From the NCBI RefSeq assembly GCF_001905665.1, contig NZ_LIVX01000009.1, positions 124,001 to 188,000 of the forward strand: a DNA stretch of 64,000 bases. The letters run 5' to 3'. Below, in pieces: positions 1-10,582 of this stretch. Position numbers and translations under genes: made by a program. The DNA comes from Streptomyces sp. CB02261 (GTDB lineage: Bacteria; Actinomycetota; Actinomycetes; Streptomycetales; Streptomycetaceae). The notes under the pieces were generated by a model, which searched no databases, had not been told where the DNA came from, and saw only the letters and a program-made list of their open reading frames with translations. How positions within the stretch are numbered: position 1 is the first letter of the stretch; every line of letters begins with the position of its first letter.

Positions 1-811
1 TCTCCCGCAACTCCGTCAACGCCTGACGCCCCATGTCCCCCACAAGCGCCGCGTTCCTCACCGCCTTCTGCGGATCCTTCAACGCCACCGCCTGCAACGC
101 CGCCGCGTGCACCACCATCAACGACACCCGGTGCGCCACCACGTCGTGCATCTCCCGCGCGATCCGCGTCCGCTCCTCCTGCCGCGCCCACTGCGCCCGC
201 TGCTCCGCCCGGTCCGCGAGCAGCGACAGCTCCTGCTCCAGACTGTCGGCCCGCTCCCGCAAGCTCTCCATGAGCCGGCGACGGGCCCCTATGTACAGGC
301 CGAAGAGCAGCGGCGGAGCGTTCAGGCCGAGGGTCATGAAGAGCGAGACGACCGGCACGTACCAGCCACTCGGGTCGAAGTCCCGCGCGTCGACGTCGGC
401 CTGGGCGACGTCCTGCCGCAGCCGGACGACGGTCACGACGAACACGGCCACCGTCGACATCCCGGCGAGCACGGCCGTGATCCGCCGGGGCACCTCGGAG
501 GCGGCGAGCGAGTACAGCCCGACGATCCCCATGAGGTAGCCCATCTCGGCGGGCGCCACGGCGATCGACACGAGCACGACCCCGACCGGCCACCGCCGCC
601 GCACGAGCAGCACGGACCCGACGACCAGCCCGAACAGCACCCCCACGGGCACCGGCAGGCCGGCCTCCCCGGCGAACCCGACACCCTCCAGCGCGCACTC
701 CAGCGCGGACACGACGGCGAGCCCGACATCGAGGACGACACTCCTGCGTCTCCCCCACCACCACCAGCCCCCGACGCCCCCAGCGCCCCGATCCGCCCCC
801 GTTGTGGTCAT
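1..811 (-). CDS. Two-component sensor histidine kinase, NarL-partner type (partial, C-terminus beyond the left edge)
   Basis: Autophosphorylating sensor kinase of the short HisKA_3/DesK type that partners with NarL-family response regulators. The 270 residues visible hold a hydrophobic N-terminal half with about four membrane segments (roughly residues 25-125 and 150-175), a coiled-coil linker rich in E/R/Q (about 180-215) and the phosphoacceptor box EMHDVVAHRVS with His222. The HATPase_c domain lies outside the window. ATG at 811 is chosen because it opens the frame before the first membrane segment. Glycine and a run of four Trp near the N-terminus are unusual. The gene is transcribed divergently from the one at 940. 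The ligand cannot be inferred, and the cognate regulator would be expected further left. Confidence 0.9.
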   Translation of the reverse strand, partial: MTTTGADRGAGGVGGWWWWGRRRSVVLDVGLAVVSALECALEGVGFAGEAGLPVPVGVLFGLVVGSVLLVRRRWPVGVVLVSIAVAPAEMGYLMGIVGLYSLAASEVPRRITAVLAGMSTVAVFVVTVVRLRQDVAQADVDARDFDPSGWYVPVVSLFMTLGLNAPPLLFGLYIGARRRLMESLRERADSLEQELSLLADRAEQRAQWARQEERTRIAREMHDVVAHRVSLMVVHAAALQAVALKDPQKAVRNAALVGDMGRQALTELRE

Positions 812-939
812 GCCTCCACCCTACGGGCGAGCCCCTTTCCCGAGCGCGCGACGTCAACGCTGCGCACACCTGTCCCTCGAACTGTTGAATCGCCAGCGCT
901 TTCGACCCGGACGTCCGCATTCCGGACGACGGTGTTCGC

Positions 940-1797
940 ATGACCACCGAGATGAGCCGGTACGCCGACTTCGAATCCCTCCGGGAACAGGCCGTCGCCC
1001 TCCGCCGCGAGGGCCTCAGCCGCCGCCAGATCCGCGACCGCCTGCAGATCCACAACAACGACCTCCTCAACCGCCTGGTGAACGGCGAGCCACCCCCGGA
1101 CTGGACGAAACGCCCGAACGCCAAGGACGACCTCCGCGCCCGCGCGAGGGAGCTCCGCCTCCAGGGCATGACCTACGACCAGATCCAGGTGGAGCTTGGC
1201 TGCTCGAAGAGCTCGATCTCGCTGTGGGTGAGGGACCTGCCGAAAGTGGATCGCAGAACCCCTGCAGAGCAGGGCAGGGAGGCAGCGCTGAAACGATGGG
1301 CTCACGAAGGCCCCCTTCGCGAGGCCGCGCGCAATGCGGCTATTCGCGAGGCACGGGAGGCAGTCGGGACCCTCAGCGATCGAGAGCTCTTCTTGGCCGG
1401 AGTGGCCCTCTACTGGGCGGAAGGATCCAAGAGCAAGCCCTATCGCCGCGACGAAACCGTCGCCTTCATCAACAGCGACCCCGGCGTCATCGGCGTCTAC
1501 CTCGCCTGGCTCGACCTCTTGCAGATCCCACGCGAGCGGCTTCGGTTCCGGGTGATGATCCACGAGTCCGCCGACGTGAGCGGAGCGGAGCAGTACTGGG
1601 CAGACCTCGTCGGAACCTCGAGGTCACAGCTACAGAGGACGACGCTCAAGAAGCACAACCCGAAGACAGTCCGCAAGAACACCGGGTCCGACTATCGGGG
1701 ATGCTTGATCATCCGGGTGTCCGCCGGCTGCGACTTGTACCGTCGCATCGAGGGGTCCTGGTACGGCATAGTGGGGGCCACCACGCCAACGGACTGA
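940..1797 (+). CDS. Double helix-turn-helix protein with LAGLIDADG-like C-terminal region
   Basis: Function unknown. The protein has 285 aa. Two short DNA-binding-like helix-turn-helix motifs are visible: residues about 20-47 (SRRQIRDRLQI) and 75-100 (TYDQIQVELGCSKSSISLWV), the second resembling the recognition helix of resolvases. The C-terminal half begins with FLAGVALYWAEG (151-162) and continues with INSD and a basic KKHNPKTVRKN stretch. I infer a similarity to one LAGLIDADG repeat, as in homing endonucleases and WhiA, but no second repeat is obvious. It stops 29 bp before tRNA-Gln on the same strand. A short hairpin (1789-1794 with 1804-1809) overlaps its stop codon. It could be a regulator, a domesticated endonuclease or a phage remnant. 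Confidence 0.75.
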   Translation: MTTEMSRYADFESLREQAVALRREGLSRRQIRDRLQIHNNDLLNRLVNGEPPPDWTKRPNAKDDLRARARELRLQGMTYDQIQVELGCSKSSISLWVRDLPKVDRRTPAEQGREAALKRWAHEGPLREAARNAAIREAREAVGTLSDRELFLAGVALYWAEGSKSKPYRRDETVAFINSDPGVIGVYLAWLDLLQIPRERLRFRVMIHESADVSGAEQYWADLVGTSRSQLQRTTLKKHNPKTVRKNTGSDYRGCLIIRVSAGCDLYRRIEGSWYGIVGATTPTD

Positions 1798-1826
1798 CGA
1801 ATTGTCCGTTTTGGCAGGCAATGCCA

Positions 1827-1901
1827 TCCCCTGTGGTGTAATTGGCAACACGGGTCACTTTGGATGATTTGTTCCAGGTTCGAGTCCTGGCAGGGGAGCC
1901 A
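1827..1901 (+). tRNA. tRNA-Gln (anticodon TTG), CCA encoded
   Basis: Full cloverleaf by eye. The acceptor stem TCCCCTG (1827-1833) pairs with CAGGGGA (1891-1897). The D-stem is GTGT/ACAC. The anticodon stem GGTCA/TGATT contains two G-U pairs and its loop CTTTGGA places TTG at 1860-1862. The T-stem CCAGG/CCTGG encloses TTCGAGT. The discriminator G1898 is followed by an encoded CCA (1899-1901). It reads CAA, and CAG by wobble. Glutamine isoacceptors with this D-loop are typical of actinobacteria. The gene is followed immediately by a strong hairpin and then glmU. Confidence 0.96.
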
Positions 1902-1909
1902 CACGCCAC

Positions 1910-1936
1910 GGGTCCTGACCATCACGGTCAGGACCC
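1910..1936 (+). terminator. Rho-independent-like terminator after tRNA-Gln
   Basis: Perfect 11-bp stem GGGTCCTGACC / GGTCAGGACCC with a 5-nt loop (1921-1925), starting 8 nt after the tRNA CCA end. There is no U-tract, which is usual for Streptomyces stem-loop terminators. It separates the tRNA transcript from glmU. Confidence 0.8.
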
Positions 1937-2007
1937 GCACTCATGTCCGCCCCCCGGCCCCCCGGTATCCTTCGTGCGTCCACCACCCAAAGCCGAAGGG
2001 CATTCCC

Positions 2008-3453
2008 GTGAGCGCCAATCGCCCGGCAGCCGTCGTCGTCCTCGCAGCGGGTGAGGGCACCCGCATGAAGTCGAAGACCCCCAAGGTCCTGCACGAGATC
2101 GCCGGACGGTCGCTCGTCGGGCATGTCGTGTCCGCCGCCCGGGAGCTGGAGCCCGAGCACCTCGTCGTGGTCGTCGGGCACGCCCGGGAGCAGGTCAAGG
2201 GGCACCTGGAGGAGCACTACGCCGGGACCCGGACCGCCGTCCAGGAGGAGCAGAACGGCACCGGGCACGCGGTGCGGATGGCCCTGGAGGAGCTCGGGCG
2301 GGCGCCCGAGGGGACCGTGGTCGTGGTCTGCGGCGACACCCCGCTGCTGTCCGGGGAGACCCTGCGGGCCCTGGCCGGTACGCACGCGGCCGACGGCAAC
2401 GCCGTCACCGTGCTGACCGCCGAGGTGCCGGACTCCACCGGCTACGGGCGGATCGTGCGCGACGCCTCCGGCGCCGTCACGGAGATCGTCGAGCACAAGG
2501 ACGCCTCCGAGGCGCAGCGCGCCATCCGTGAGATCAACTCGGGCGTGTTCGCGTTCGACGGGCAGCTGCTCGCCGACGCCCTGGGCAAGGTGCGGACGGA
2601 CAACAGCCAGGGCGAGGAGTACCTCACCGACGTGCTGTCGATCCTGCGCGAGGCCGGCCACCGGGTCGGCGCCTCGGTGGCGGCCGACCACCGCGAGATC
2701 CTCGGGATCAACAACCGGGTGCAGCTCGCCGAGGCCCGTTCGCTGCTGAACCGGCGACTGGTCGAGCGCGCGATGCTGGCCGGTGTGACCGTCGTGGACC
2801 CGGCGTCGGTGTTCGTCGACGTGACGGTGACCTTCGAGCCCGACGCGGTGATCCTGCCGGGTACGCAGCTGCTCGGTGTCACGCACATCGGCGAGGACGC
2901 CGAGGTCGGGCCGAACACGCGTCTGAAGGACACCACGGTCGGCCGGGGCGCCCGGGTGGACAACACGGTGGCGGATTCGGCCGTCATCGGTGACAGCGCC
3001 TCCGTGGGGCCGTTCGCGTACCTCCGTCCGGGCACGAACCTGGGCGCGAAGTCCAAGGCGGGCACGTACGTCGAGATGAAGAACGCGACGGTCGGCGAGG
3101 GCACCAAGGTCCCCCATCTGTCGTACGTGGGCGACGCGACGATCGGCGAGTACACGAACATCGGCGCGGCAAGCGTCTTCGTGAACTACGACGGTGAGGC
3201 GAAGCACCACACCACGATCGGTTCCCACTGCCGGACGGGCTCGGACAACATGTTTGTGGCTCCCATCACGATCGGGGACGGTGCGTACACCGCCGCCGGG
3301 TCCGTGATCACGAAGGACGTGCCGGCCGGTTCGCTCGCCGTCGCCCGGGGCCAGCAGCGGAATATCGAGGGTTGGGTGGCACGGAAGCGGCCGGGAAGCG
3401 CCGCCGCGCAGGCCGCTCAGGCCGCCTCTGAGGACTCCGCCGGCGAAAGCTGA
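2008..3453 (+). CDS. glmU: Bifunctional GlmU: UDP-GlcNAc pyrophosphorylase / glucosamine-1-P acetyltransferase
   Basis: Acetylates glucosamine-1-phosphate and then uridylylates it to UDP-GlcNAc, the first committed sugar nucleotide for peptidoglycan. The protein is 481 aa from GTG 2008, which follows GAAGGG by about 8 nt; the open frame extends further upstream into the tRNA and is not coding there. The N-terminal nucleotidyltransferase domain starts with LAAGEGTRMKS (residues 12-22) and has CGDTPLL and the GTGHA motif. From about residue 250 the sequence becomes left-handed beta-helix hexapeptide repeats. It contains the acetyltransferase active-site stretch KVPHLSYVGDATIGE and FVNYDG. Length and domain order match the family. 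It is followed by prs in the same direction, a common actinobacterial pairing that links nucleotide and wall precursor supply. Confidence 0.98.
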   Translation: MSANRPAAVVVLAAGEGTRMKSKTPKVLHEIAGRSLVGHVVSAARELEPEHLVVVVGHAREQVKGHLEEHYAGTRTAVQEEQNGTGHAVRMALEELGRAPEGTVVVVCGDTPLLSGETLRALAGTHAADGNAVTVLTAEVPDSTGYGRIVRDASGAVTEIVEHKDASEAQRAIREINSGVFAFDGQLLADALGKVRTDNSQGEEYLTDVLSILREAGHRVGASVAADHREILGINNRVQLAEARSLLNRRLVERAMLAGVTVVDPASVFVDVTVTFEPDAVILPGTQLLGVTHIGEDAEVGPNTRLKDTTVGRGARVDNTVADSAVIGDSASVGPFAYLRPGTNLGAKSKAGTYVEMKNATVGEGTKVPHLSYVGDATIGEYTNIGAASVFVNYDGEAKHHTTIGSHCRTGSDNMFVAPITIGDGAYTAAGSVITKDVPAGSLAVARGQQRNIEGWVARKRPGSAAAQAAQAASEDSAGES

Positions 3454-3574
3454 CCGGAAACGGGTACGTCGAACTCGGCGTACCGTGATACGTGCACACA
3501 AATTCGGCTGGCTCGCACACGCGCACGACAGCTCGTGGATCGCGACCAGACAACACGTCTGAGGAGACAGTGCT

Positions 3575-4549
3575 GTGACCGGGATCAAGACGACCGGCGA
3601 GAAGAAGCTGATGCTCTTCTCCGGCCGCGCCCACCCCGAGCTGGCCGAGGAGGTCGCGCACCAGCTGGGCGTCGGTCTCGTTCCCACCAAGGCGTTCGAC
3701 TTCGCCAACGGTGAGATCTACGTCCGCTTCCAGGAGTCGGCCCGTGGCGCGGACTGCTTCCTGATCCAGAGCCACACGGCTCCGATCAACAAGTGGATCA
3801 TGGAGCAGTTGATCATGGTCGATGCTCTGAAGCGGGCTTCGGCCCGGAGCATCACGGTGATCATCCCGTCGTACGGCTACGCCCGTCAGGACAAGAAGCA
3901 CCGTGGCCGCGAGCCGATCTCGGCCCGTCTGGTCGCGGACCTGCTGGAGACGGCGGGTGCGGACCGCATCCTGACGGTGGACCTGCACACGGACCAGATC
4001 CAGGGCTTCTTCGACGGCCCGGTGGACCACCTGTCGGCGCTGCCGGTGCTGGCGGACTACGTGGGTGCGAAGGTCGACCGCTCGAAGCTGACGATCGTGT
4101 CTCCGGACGCGGGCCGTGTGCGGGTCGCCGACCGCTGGTGCGACCGTCTGGACGCCCCGCTGGCGATCGTGCACAAGCGTCGTGACAAGGACGTCGCCAA
4201 CCAGGTCACCGTGCACGAGGTCGTCGGTGACGTGAAGGGCCGCGTCTGTGTCCTGGTGGACGACATGGTCGACACCGGTGGCACGATCTGCGCCGCCGCC
4301 GACGCGCTGTTCGCGCACGGCGCGGAGGACGTCATCGTGACGGCCACGCACGGCATCCTGTCGGGTCCGGCGGCGGACCGGCTGAAGAACTCGAAGGTGA
4401 GCGAGTTCGTGTTCACGGACACGCTGCCGGTGCCGGGTGCGCTGGAGCTGGACAAGATCACGGTGCTGTCGATCGCGCCGACGATCGCGCGTGCGGTGCG
4501 TGAGGTGTTCGAGGACGGTTCGGTGACGAGCCTCTTCGAGGAGCACTGA
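3575..4549 (+). CDS. prs: Ribose-phosphate pyrophosphokinase (PRPP synthetase)
   Basis: Transfers pyrophosphate from ATP to ribose-5-phosphate to give PRPP for purine, pyrimidine, His and Trp synthesis. The protein is 324 aa from GTG 3575, with GAGGAG at 3561-3566, 8 nt upstream. Visible motifs are the ATP-loop region YGYARQDKKHRGREP, the DLHTDQIQGFFD metal/ribose-binding segment and the PRPP-binding signature CVLVDDMVDTGGT near residue 230. Length fits class I enzymes. The 121-nt gap after glmU contains a GTAC...GTAC inverted repeat (about 3471-3485), possibly regulatory. A strong terminator follows the stop codon. Confidence 0.98.
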   Translation: MTGIKTTGEKKLMLFSGRAHPELAEEVAHQLGVGLVPTKAFDFANGEIYVRFQESARGADCFLIQSHTAPINKWIMEQLIMVDALKRASARSITVIIPSYGYARQDKKHRGREPISARLVADLLETAGADRILTVDLHTDQIQGFFDGPVDHLSALPVLADYVGAKVDRSKLTIVSPDAGRVRVADRWCDRLDAPLAIVHKRRDKDVANQVTVHEVVGDVKGRVCVLVDDMVDTGGTICAAADALFAHGAEDVIVTATHGILSGPAADRLKNSKVSEFVFTDTLPVPGALELDKITVLSIAPTIARAVREVFEDGSVTSLFEEH

Positions 4550-4570
4550 GTCTCCCGAGCGTCGTGTGTA

Positions 4571-4602
4571 AGGGCCGTTTCCCCGTTCGGGGGAGCGGCC
4601 CT
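4571..4602 (+). terminator. Terminator after prs
   Basis: AGGGCCG (4571-4577) pairs with CGGCCCT (4596-4602). An inner CCCC/GGGG helix extends the stem, closing on a GTTC loop. It ends the glmU-prs unit. Confidence 0.75.
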
Positions 4603-4624
4603 CCGCCGTGTTTCGGTGATCGAA

Positions 4625-4654
4625 TTGGGTGGTAGGGGGGTCGGCCGGTAGACT
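4625..4654 (+). promoter_or_regulatory. Probable promoter of rplY
   Basis: TTGGGT (4625-4630), an 18-bp spacer and TAGACT (4649-4654) form a good vegetative-sigma (HrdB) type promoter. It sits between the prs terminator and rplY. It would start transcription near 4661 and give a leader of about 140 nt. Confidence 0.5.
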
Positions 4655-4759
4655 GCCGTAGTTGCTCGGCGAGGGAGGCCGTACCCGTACGGATGTACAG
4701 GGTCACGGCGGTCCGTTATCGACGCGCTCTTCGTAGCAGGCCATCGCCAGTCGTGGCCG

Positions 4760-4781
4760 GGTGACCACTTTTTTCGTCACC
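4760..4781 (+). promoter_or_regulatory. Hairpin next to the rplY ribosome-binding site
   Basis: GGTGAC (4760-4765) pairs with GTCACC (4776-4781) around a U-rich 10-nt loop (CACTTTTTTC). It ends just before the ACGAGGAG ribosome-binding site (about 4787-4794). With the long leader this suggests control of L25 synthesis, perhaps autogenous, but that is inference. Confidence 0.4.
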
Positions 4782-4800
4782 TTTCTACGAGGAGTGCACC

Positions 4801-5391
4801 ATGTCCGAGGTCAAGCTCGCCGCTTCCGTCCGTTCCGAGTTCGGCAAGGGTGCCGCCCGCGCCATCCGCCGTGACGGCCAGGTTCCGGCCGTCGTCTACG
4901 GCCACGGCTCGGAGCCGGCGCACGTGACCCTGCCGGCCCACGACCTGGCCCTGGCCCTGCGTACGCCGAACGTCCTGCTGTCCCTGGACGTCGACGGCAA
5001 GACCGAGCTGGCGATCCCGAAGGCCGTCCAGCGTGACGCCATCAAGGGCTTCCTGATCCACGTCGACCTGCTCCTCGTGCGTCGTGGCGAGAAGGTCACC
5101 GTCGAGGTCGTCGTCGAGACCGAGGGCGACCTGGCCCCGGGCAGCTTCCTGGTCGAGAACGTGCTGAACACGCTTTCCGTCGAGACCGAGGCCACGCACA
5201 TCCCGACCTCCGTCACCGTCTCCATCGAGGGCCTGGAGGCCGGTAACTCCATCCTCGCCAAGGACATCGAGCTGCCGTCCGGCACCACCCTGGTGACCGA
5301 CCCCGACGCCGTCGTCATCCAGATCCTGGCCGCGCAGGCCGAGGAGCCGGCCGCCGAGGGCGAGGCGGCCACCGAGGGTGCCGAGGCCTGA
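4801..5391 (+). CDS. rplY: 50S ribosomal protein L25 / general stress protein Ctc
   Basis: Binds 5S rRNA in the large ribosomal subunit. The protein is 196 aa, the long two-domain TL5/Ctc form rather than the short enterobacterial L25. The N-terminal 5S-binding domain spans about 1-92 (FGKGAARAIRRDGQVPAVVYG). The C-terminal beta domain spans about 95-180, followed by a flexible acidic/Ala tail rich in EGEAATEGAEA. ATG 4801 is preceded by GAGGAG at a normal distance. It lies directly before pth, the usual rplY-pth arrangement, but a strong hairpin separates the two. Confidence 0.96.
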   Translation: MSEVKLAASVRSEFGKGAARAIRRDGQVPAVVYGHGSEPAHVTLPAHDLALALRTPNVLLSLDVDGKTELAIPKAVQRDAIKGFLIHVDLLLVRRGEKVTVEVVVETEGDLAPGSFLVENVLNTLSVETEATHIPTSVTVSIEGLEAGNSILAKDIELPSGTTLVTDPDAVVIQILAAQAEEPAAEGEAATEGAEA

Positions 5392-5427
5392 GCCTCGGGC
5401 TCTGCCTGACGGGCTCTGCCCGTCGTG

Positions 5428-5461
5428 ACGGGGTGACGGGCCGGACGGCCCGTCACCCCGT
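5428..5461 (+). terminator. Strong terminator after rplY
   Basis: Perfect 15-bp stem, 5428-5442 with 5447-5461 and loop GGAC, followed by TTCTCTT. It should uncouple rplY from pth or attenuate read-through. Confidence 0.88.
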
Positions 5462-5468
5462 TTCTCTT

Positions 5469-5507
5469 GTACGGAAGTACGGGAGTACGGATGACGGATG
5501 TACGGAC
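5469..5507 (+). repeat. Short tandem GTACGGAN repeat before pth
   Basis: Five near-identical units of about 8 bp (GTACGGAA, GTACGGGA, GTACGGAT, GACGGAT, GTACGGAC) lie between the rplY terminator and the pth start. They fall in the likely promoter/leader of pth. No family is recognised. Confidence 0.6.
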
Positions 5508-5540
5508 GCGCGTGGACGGACACGAGGAGACCTGACGCAC

Positions 5541-6137
5541 ATGACGGACGACGCGAACGCCCCCTGGCTGATCGTCGGGCTCGGCAATCCGGGGCCGGAG
5601 TACGCGGCCAACCGCCACAACATCGGCTTCATGGTGGTGGATCTGCTGGCGGACCGGATGCGCGGCTCGTTCAAGCGGGCGCAGAAGGCGCAGGCGCAGG
5701 TGGTGGAGGGCCGGATGGGTCCGCCGGGGCCGGAGAGCCGTCGGGTGGTCCTGGTGAAGCCGATGTCGTACATGAACCTGTCGGGCGGTCCGGTGACGGC
5801 GCTGCGTGATTTCTACAAGGTGCCGACGGCGCGGGTGGTGGCGGTGCACGACGAGCTGGACATCGACTACGGGGTGCTGCGGCTGAAGATCGGCGGCGGG
5901 GACAACGGGCACAACGGTCTGAAGTCGATGACGAAGGCGATGGGTGCGGAGTACCACCGGGTGCGGTGCGGGATCGGGCGTCCGCCGGGGCGGATGCAGG
6001 TCGCGGACTTCGTCCTGAAGGACTTCTCGTCGGCGGAGCGCAAGGATCTGGACTGGTTCGTGGACCGGGCGGCGGATTCGGTGGAGTGCCTGGTGGCGGA
6101 GGGTCTGGAGCGGGCCCAGTCGGCGTACAACTCGTAG
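5541..6137 (+). CDS. pth: Peptidyl-tRNA hydrolase
   Basis: Releases tRNA from drop-off peptidyl-tRNA. The protein is 198 aa from ATG 5541, with GAGGAGACC about 7 nt upstream; the frame is open further 5' but only from here does it match the family. Visible: VGLGNPGPEYAANRHNIGF with Asn16 and catalytic His26 (equivalents of N10 and H20 in E. coli), KPMSYMNLSG, the HDELDIDYG segment with the catalytic Asp, and GGDNGHNGLKS. Length is normal. In the same direction as rplY but behind a terminator, so it probably has its own promoter. Confidence 0.97.
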   Translation: MTDDANAPWLIVGLGNPGPEYAANRHNIGFMVVDLLADRMRGSFKRAQKAQAQVVEGRMGPPGPESRRVVLVKPMSYMNLSGGPVTALRDFYKVPTARVVAVHDELDIDYGVLRLKIGGGDNGHNGLKSMTKAMGAEYHRVRCGIGRPPGRMQVADFVLKDFSSAERKDLDWFVDRAADSVECLVAEGLERAQSAYNS

Positions 6138-6178
6138 CCCTCTGGTCATCGGAACGTACGACTGTACGATCGCGGGTC

Positions 6179-6622
6179 ATGACGCACGTCCGTAACGCCG
6201 CCATGGCCCTGGTCGCCCTTCTGCTGCTCGTCGCGGGCGCGTGGGCGTCCTGGAACTCGGCCCAGCACGTCCTGCTCTCCAAGGGCCGGGAGCACGGCAC
6301 GCTGACGGTGACCGGCTGCGGCGAGGAGACGTGCAGCGGCCGGTACGCCCCGGAGGAACCCTCCTCGCCGCGGCGGACGCTGACGATCGCGCGATCGGTC
6401 GCGGCGGAGGAGGGCGCGACGATCCCGGTGGTGGTGAAGCCGGGGACGGACGAGGGTGTGCGGACGGGCTGGGGCGGCGGTCTGCACGCGTGGCTGCCGC
6501 TGGGCGGGGCGTTGTTGCTGGCGGCTCCGTTGATAGGGGGCGGGATGCGGCTGCCGCGGGTGGCGTGGTCGGCGGCGGCGGTGGGTGGTGCGCTGCTGGT
6601 GGCGGCGTTCCTGGCGCTGTGA
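6179..6622 (+). CDS. Small membrane protein of unknown function
   Basis: The protein is 147 aa. It has an N-terminal hydrophobic segment (about 5-25), an extracytoplasmic stretch containing a CGEETC cysteine pair, and two C-terminal membrane segments (about 95-115 and 122-145). No enzymatic motif is seen. The layout (anchored loop, two-Cys motif, C-terminal hairpin) resembles actinobacterial DUF membrane proteins often found beside pth. ATG 6179 has no good ribosome-binding site, but TACGAT (6165-6170) lies 8 nt upstream, so the mRNA may be leaderless. Upstream alternatives in the same frame overlap pth and are unlikely. Confidence 0.7.
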   Translation: MTHVRNAAMALVALLLLVAGAWASWNSAQHVLLSKGREHGTLTVTGCGEETCSGRYAPEEPSSPRRTLTIARSVAAEEGATIPVVVKPGTDEGVRTGWGGGLHAWLPLGGALLLAAPLIGGGMRLPRVAWSAAAVGGALLVAAFLAL

Positions 6623-6746
6623 GGGTGTCCCTCCGGTAGGGCCCGGTCGGTTTCCGGCTCTGGGTCAAGGCTCACTCACGGCGACGGATAGGCTGCCCCT
6701 CTGCCACCCCCCACGGCATCCCTCATCCACAGATGGACGATTGCTC

Positions 6747-7541
6747 ATGCGACGCTCCCTCATTCCCGCCGCCGCGCTCGTCGCGGCCATGGCGGGCTCC
6801 CTCGTCCTGGCGCCGGTGGCCTCCGCCTCGCAGGGGCCGAAGCCGCTGCCGCTGCACCAGATCGAGGATCTTCCGCTGACCGCCGAGGAGTTCGGCGGCG
6901 ACGGCGACTGCCCGCCGGTCCCCGCCGACAAGGACGGCTGGCACTTCGTGCTGCCCGGCAGCGGCAAGGGCGACGACTCCGCCGTCTTCACCAAGCTGAC
7001 GGTCGAGTTCGAGCCGGGTGGCACCCAGACCATCACGGTCTTCGGTCCGCCGAGCGACAAGCACGCGTACGCGATCTCGGAGCCGGGCGCGAAGCTGGTC
7101 TCGGCCACGGCCGAGGTCTCCGGCGTGGTCGAGCAGGGCTGGTTCAACCTGTCGCACACCTGCGCGGCGGACACCACCACCCCGACCGGCACCCCCACCG
7201 GCACCCCCTCGGGGACGCCGTCCGGGACGCCGTCCGGGACCACCTCGGGCACACCGTCCGCCACCCCGTCCGAGACCACCTCGGGCACCCCCTCGGGTAC
7301 GCCGAGCGCGTCCGAGTCCTCGACCGGGACCCCGGGCTCCTCGGAGACCCCCGGTGGTACCGGGTCGCCGTCCGCGACCGCCCCCGCGGGTGAGACCGGC
7401 GGCACCGGCGGTACCGGTGGCGACCTGGCCGAGACCGGTTCGAGCGCGCCCGTGGGCGTTCTCGCGGCCGTGGCCGTGGCCCTCGCGGGCGCCGGCGCGT
7501 TCCTGGTGACCCGCCGCCGCAAGGCGGCCCAGCAGGGCTGA
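6747..7541 (+). CDS. Secreted LAETG cell-wall protein (sortase E substrate)
   Basis: The protein is 264 aa. It has a signal peptide of about residues 1-27 (RRS start, A-rich core, VASASQ cleavage region) and a folded domain of about 115 residues with two Cys. A Thr/Pro/Gly/Ser-rich spacer with repeated GTPSGTPSGT-like units (about nt 7180-7380) follows. The C-terminal sorting signal is LAETG, then a hydrophobic helix and an RRRK tail. LAXTG is the class E sortase signal of high-GC actinobacteria. It should end up covalently linked to peptidoglycan. No sortase gene lies nearby. Function of the globular domain is unknown. Confidence 0.85.
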   Translation: MRRSLIPAAALVAAMAGSLVLAPVASASQGPKPLPLHQIEDLPLTAEEFGGDGDCPPVPADKDGWHFVLPGSGKGDDSAVFTKLTVEFEPGGTQTITVFGPPSDKHAYAISEPGAKLVSATAEVSGVVEQGWFNLSHTCAADTTTPTGTPTGTPSGTPSGTPSGTTSGTPSATPSETTSGTPSGTPSASESSTGTPGSSETPGGTGSPSATAPAGETGGTGGTGGDLAETGSSAPVGVLAAVAVALAGAGAFLVTRRRKAAQQG

Positions 7542-7557
7542 CGCACCCCGTCGTGAC

Positions 7558-7590
7558 GGTGCCCCCGTGGAGAGTCTCCACGGGGGCACC
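7558..7590. terminator. Bidirectional terminator between the LAETG gene and ppc
   Basis: Perfect 15-bp stem (7558-7572 with 7576-7590, loop AGT) centred between two convergent stop codons (7541 and 7611). It can serve both transcripts. Confidence 0.88.
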
Positions 7591-7610
7591 TTCGTGTCGG
7601 CGGGCAGGTG

Positions 7611-10340
<2,730 letters not shown>

Positions 10341-10457
10341 AGGTGCGGCTCCTTGCAGTGTTTGAGCACGTCTGGAGGGGTACTGGAGGCTTGCGGACCG
10401 CGCTGTCCGACGCACCCAGGATAGGTGTCCGTCTTCTCGGTGGCGGCCTCGCCCCTC

Positions 10458-10512
10458 TTGCCGCGCGCCCCGGCGCTGCCATACTTACGACGCCGTAGGT
10501 TACGGAGTCGTA
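10458..10512 (+). promoter_or_regulatory. Desaturase promoter with 27-bp dyad operator
   Basis: TTGCCG (10458-10463), a 16-bp spacer and CATACT (10480-10485) make a plausible promoter. Immediately downstream, 10486-10512 is a near-perfect 27-bp dyad: TACGACGCCGTA on the left, TACGGAGTCGTA on the right, 11 of 13 pairs matched. It would cover the transcription start, a repressor position. The best candidate ligand is the TetR protein encoded at 11581, coupled to the desaturase. Confidence 0.65.
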
Positions 10513-10582
10513 GCCTCGCTTGTGTATCGCGGTATTTTCGCCCGTTTTCCCCCACCCTCACCCTCACCCCCAGGGGACACCC

